Source: SZUA-430 sp964547645
GTDB lineage: Bacteria > Pseudomonadota > Alphaproteobacteria > Micropepsales > Micropepsaceae
Length of the DNA: 64,000 bases
Direction: 5' to 3'
Assembly (NCBI GenBank): GCA_964547645.1
Contig: CAZJOM010000008.1
Coordinates: 1-64,000 of the forward strand
The translations under genes were made by a program, and so were the position numbers. The notes beneath the pieces were generated by a model. It worked only from the letters and a program-made list of their open reading frames with translations. It searched no databases and was not told where the DNA came from. Positions 61,916 through 64,000 of this stretch are shown here, piece by piece (position 1 is the stretch's first letter; each line of letters opens with the position of its first letter).

Positions 61916-63151
61916 TTAGGTTCGGCCGGGCGCGTTTGCCGCCTTCAGGCGCCGACGCAGCCCCAGGATGTGACTGGCCAGCATATAGATGAGCAACGCG
62001 GCCAAGCCGAAACCGATTTCGCGAAGCGGGAGCTCGGAGCGGACCTTCGATGCGTGCCTCTTTGCCGAGCTGCTCACATGGACGAAGACGTCGTTCGCCG
62101 TGCGACCCGCCGCCTCCTTCATTTTCGAGAAGTTTTGGGTTGCGGTGTAGACAGTGGCGGCGCCGGTTTGCCGCAAGGCGTAGCTCGCGTTTTGAAGCGT
62201 GACGCCGCCATGTTGCGTTGATGAGGCGGCAGTGGACTGTTGGTTTCGAAACGAAGCTAGCGCGCCGGTGTCAGCGTTCAGTGAGCCTGCGTCCGATGTG
62301 AAGTTCACCGCGATCGGTACTTCTTGTGCGCTCTCCGAGCCGCGCAACCCGGGGGCTGCTTCGAAGCGAACCGACGAGCTTTGACTTGCGGCCGTCGAAG
62401 CAGAGGCGTGGACAAAGCTCGCGGCGGTCGTGCTGACGTCGCGCGTGGCATTGCTTGAGCGTGGCAGCGGAGCGGCTGCGCCGGGCCCGGCCGATCGATC
62501 GGGCGCGCCTGGCGCAGATGTGGTGCCGTTGCCATCCGGTCCGTTGTTGTCCCAGCCGCCGTCGTAGCCCGTGATGATGCGTTCGGTCTTGCCGCCGTTC
62601 ACGATTTCGATCTGGCTGGTGCTTTCGCGCAGAACACGCGCGGTGCGGCCGCGCTTAACGAGGGTGACCGCGCTACGGCCGTCTGTTGCTACCTCGACCG
62701 TGCCTTCTTGAACGGCGACGGTACTGCCGCTGCCATCGATCGTTACCGTGAATGTCGTGCCCTTCACGACCGCGGCAAGATAGGGAGTGTCGACTTCGAA
62801 GTGCGGCGCGGTGCGCTTGCCGACGTTGAACCAGACGGAGCCGGCGTTCTGGCGAATACGGGTAATCAGGTCGGTGCTGTCGCTCAGCGTGATGCTGCTG
62901 CTGGGTCCCAGCGCGATTTGCTCACCACCGCGGCGCAGCAATAGCCGTCCGCTTGGCCCCGTGCTGACGATTGTGCCGCTGGGGAGTGCCGCTTTCGGGT
63001 CGAGTGCGATCGGGAAGATACCGCCGGTGGTGACCGTCGTTTCGCCGGATGATTGAATGATCCGCCATGCCAAACGTGCGTCGTCGGCCTTCGCCGCGAA
63101 CGCGAACAGCGTTTGCAGCGTCAACAGAACAGCGAGAATCGTCCTTTGCAT
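61916..63151 (-). CDS. FecR-domain protein with C-terminal membrane anchor
   Basis: A 411-residue protein: signal peptide (1-23), a FecR domain at about 45-165 (SGTIVSTGPSGRLLLRRGGE, GSVWFNVGKRTAPHFEVDTP, GTTFTVTIDGSGSTVAVQEG then TVEVA), a long Ser/Ala/Thr-rich region (200-345), and a C-terminal hydrophobic helix (IGFGLAALLIYMLASHILGL). No FecI sigma factor is beside it, so a regulator role is doubtful; a structural or surface-linked protein is equally likely. AAGGAG precedes ATG 63151. It ends one base after ldcA (convergent). Confidence 0.8.
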   Translation of the reverse strand: MQRTILAVLLTLQTLFAFAAKADDARLAWRIIQSSGETTVTTGGIFPIALDPKAALPSGTIVSTGPSGRLLLRRGGEQIALGPSSSITLSDSTDLITRIRQNAGSVWFNVGKRTAPHFEVDTPYLAAVVKGTTFTVTIDGSGSTVAVQEGTVEVATDGRSAVTLVKRGRTARVLRESTSQIEIVNGGKTERIITGYDGGWDNNGPDGNGTTSAPGAPDRSAGPGAAAPLPRSSNATRDVSTTAASFVHASASTAASQSSSVRFEAAPGLRGSESAQEVPIAVNFTSDAGSLNADTGALASFRNQQSTAASSTQHGGVTLQNASYALRQTGAATVYTATQNFSKMKEAAGRTANDVFVHVSSSAKRHASKVRSELPLREIGFGLAALLIYMLASHILGLRRRLKAANAPGRT

Positions 63152-63830
63152 GGCAAGCACTCCTTGGCGGAAAAATTCATTCTTCCCCGCTTAGACGATG
63201 CTCGTGGAACGGCCCCAACAATTTGCAAACAAATGGAGTTAATCTGCCGAGCGCGTTGCGTGGCGTTCATTAGCACTAACAATTGGCTAACGGTTTAGCG
63301 TCCCGTGTCGCAGAAAATCGAAGAGCCCCGGGACGACGCGTCGTTCCACGGGGCTCATCATCACTTCCGATTTATGGCCAGCAAAGCCGGCCTGGTTTAC
63401 GTGGGCTCATCGCCCCGTTGTCAATTCTCAGCTTTGGCTTCTTGAAACGGCTCGCCCCGCGCGACGTCTGGCTGTCGCAAATCAGTAGATTGGCCGTGCG
63501 GTTATCGAACCTTGCCCTCGCGGCTTGCGAGGGCATTGAGACTGTCCGGTGGCGTCATGCTCCCTCCGTCAGTAGTTGACCTTCGCGACGATCCTGCGCC
63601 TAGGGCTCACGCTCATTCGCGACAACTCAGGGCGATGGCATTTTGACTGCACCCGCACCTGTCATCGAGCGATGGCGGCCAGTCATCCGAAGACTTCATT
63701 GGCAGCAATCGTCGCTATTGAGTTTGTTCCTCTCGCGAAGAGAGTCAAGTGTGCAGACGTGCATTGCACAAGAGTTCGCTGCAATCGCAACGATCTTCCA
63801 CGCATGCGAACGGATGTTGCGCGTTAGCGA
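63152..63830. other. Non-coding region with perfect hairpins
   Basis: About 680 bp without a convincing gene. GAGCCCCG (63323-63330) pairs with CGGGGCTC (63349-63356) around a 12-base palindrome ACGACGCGTCGT (63333-63344). GCCCTCGC (63514-63521) pairs with GCGAGGGC (63527-63534). Neither is followed by a T-run. The 98-codon ORF at 63283-63579 is Arg/Ser/Leu-rich and spans both hairpins; I do not support it as a gene. Confidence 0.4.
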
Positions 63831-64000
63831 TCAGTGCATCGTGCGCGAGAGGCGGCGAATGGGCACCCACTTCGCTTGCGTGCGCGCGGGCGGGTTGATG
63901 CGGCGGAAGAGTGCGCCGATACCGCGCAGACTCAGACTTGCAAATAGCCTTGTGATGCCGGCGGGCTTTGCGCGCGCGTCGCACATGTCGGCGTAGGCGT
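63831..64000 (-). CDS. C-terminal part of an unidentified gene, cut by the window edge
   Basis: On the - strand a frame enters at the right edge and ends with TGA at 63831-63833. It reads AYADMCDARAKPAGITRLFA, then SLSLRGIGALFRRINPPART and QAKWVPIRRLSRTMH, with third codon positions mostly G or C, as expected for genes of this genome. No start or family can be seen. It may be the last 55 residues of a longer protein. Confidence 0.45.
   Translation of the reverse strand, partial: AYADMCDARAKPAGITRLFASLSLRGIGALFRRINPPARTQAKWVPIRRLSRTMH

Overview
The window is high-GC chromosomal DNA of an alphaproteobacterium. I base this on the gene content: a soluble NAD-dependent Fds-type formate dehydrogenase operon, system I cytochrome c maturation genes (ccmF-G-H-I, with ccmE apart), large TonB-dependent receptor biology, hybrid histidine kinases, and an HU-GlnE-DegP core-gene repertoire. 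I cannot name a family from sequence alone. It is a draft assembly: two 100-N gaps are each flanked by identical 55-bp copies, so both look like contig-end overlap artefacts.

Region 1 (about 1-22.8 kb) is a podovirus-like prophage structural and lysis block read mainly on the + strand. It contains a proline-rich small virion protein, a large HELGH-metallopeptidase protein, portal (head-tail connector), a Bbp19-like protein, scaffold, major capsid protein, a small capsid-associated protein, tail tubular A and B, a possible internal or cargo virion protein, then a lysis cassette (membrane protein, M15 endolysin, two membrane/coiled-coil proteins). A second cluster at 21.6-22.8 kb adds a holin-like protein and a lipoprotein. 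No integrase, terminase or att site is visible, so the left end lies outside the window. The block is interrupted by non-structural genes: a TonB-like protein, RidA, a 6.2-8.8 kb cargo island with a possible toxin/TPR pair and a frameshifted secreted protein, two small secreted proteins at 10.4-11.7 kb, and a three-gene signalling cluster at 17.5-21.5 kb.

Region 2 (22.8-28.0 kb) holds a membrane histidine kinase, a SnoaL/DUF4440-like lipoprotein, tRNA-Pro(CGG), an SMP-30/strictosidine-synthase-like beta-propeller protein and a HET-C-like exported protein. Region 3 (28.0-34.7 kb, - strand) is the formate dehydrogenase operon fdsG-fdsB-fdsA-fdhD-fdsD-mobA, tightly packed with start/stop overlaps. 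tRNA-Gln(CTG) follows upstream, then the ccmF-ccmG-ccmH-ccmI operon (34.8-38.6 kb).

Region 4 (38.8-49.7 kb, mostly + strand) carries a small exported protein, Ppx/GppA and RlmE (overlapping genes, the first interrupted by a gap), a PAP2 phosphatase, GuaB, an RsmB/Sun-type rRNA methyltransferase with a possible CTG start, CcmE, a DegP-type protease and an OmpR/EnvZ-type pair. Region 5 (49.6-56.5 kb) holds an MFS transporter, an FAH-fold hydrolase, HU, GlnE and a TonB-C/TPR protein. Region 6 (56.6-64 kb) holds a TonB-dependent receptor, a divergent peptidoglycan-recycling pair (Mpl-like ligase and LD-carboxypeptidase), a FecR-domain membrane protein, a 680-bp non-coding stretch with perfect hairpins, and the C-terminus of an unidentified gene cut by the window edge.
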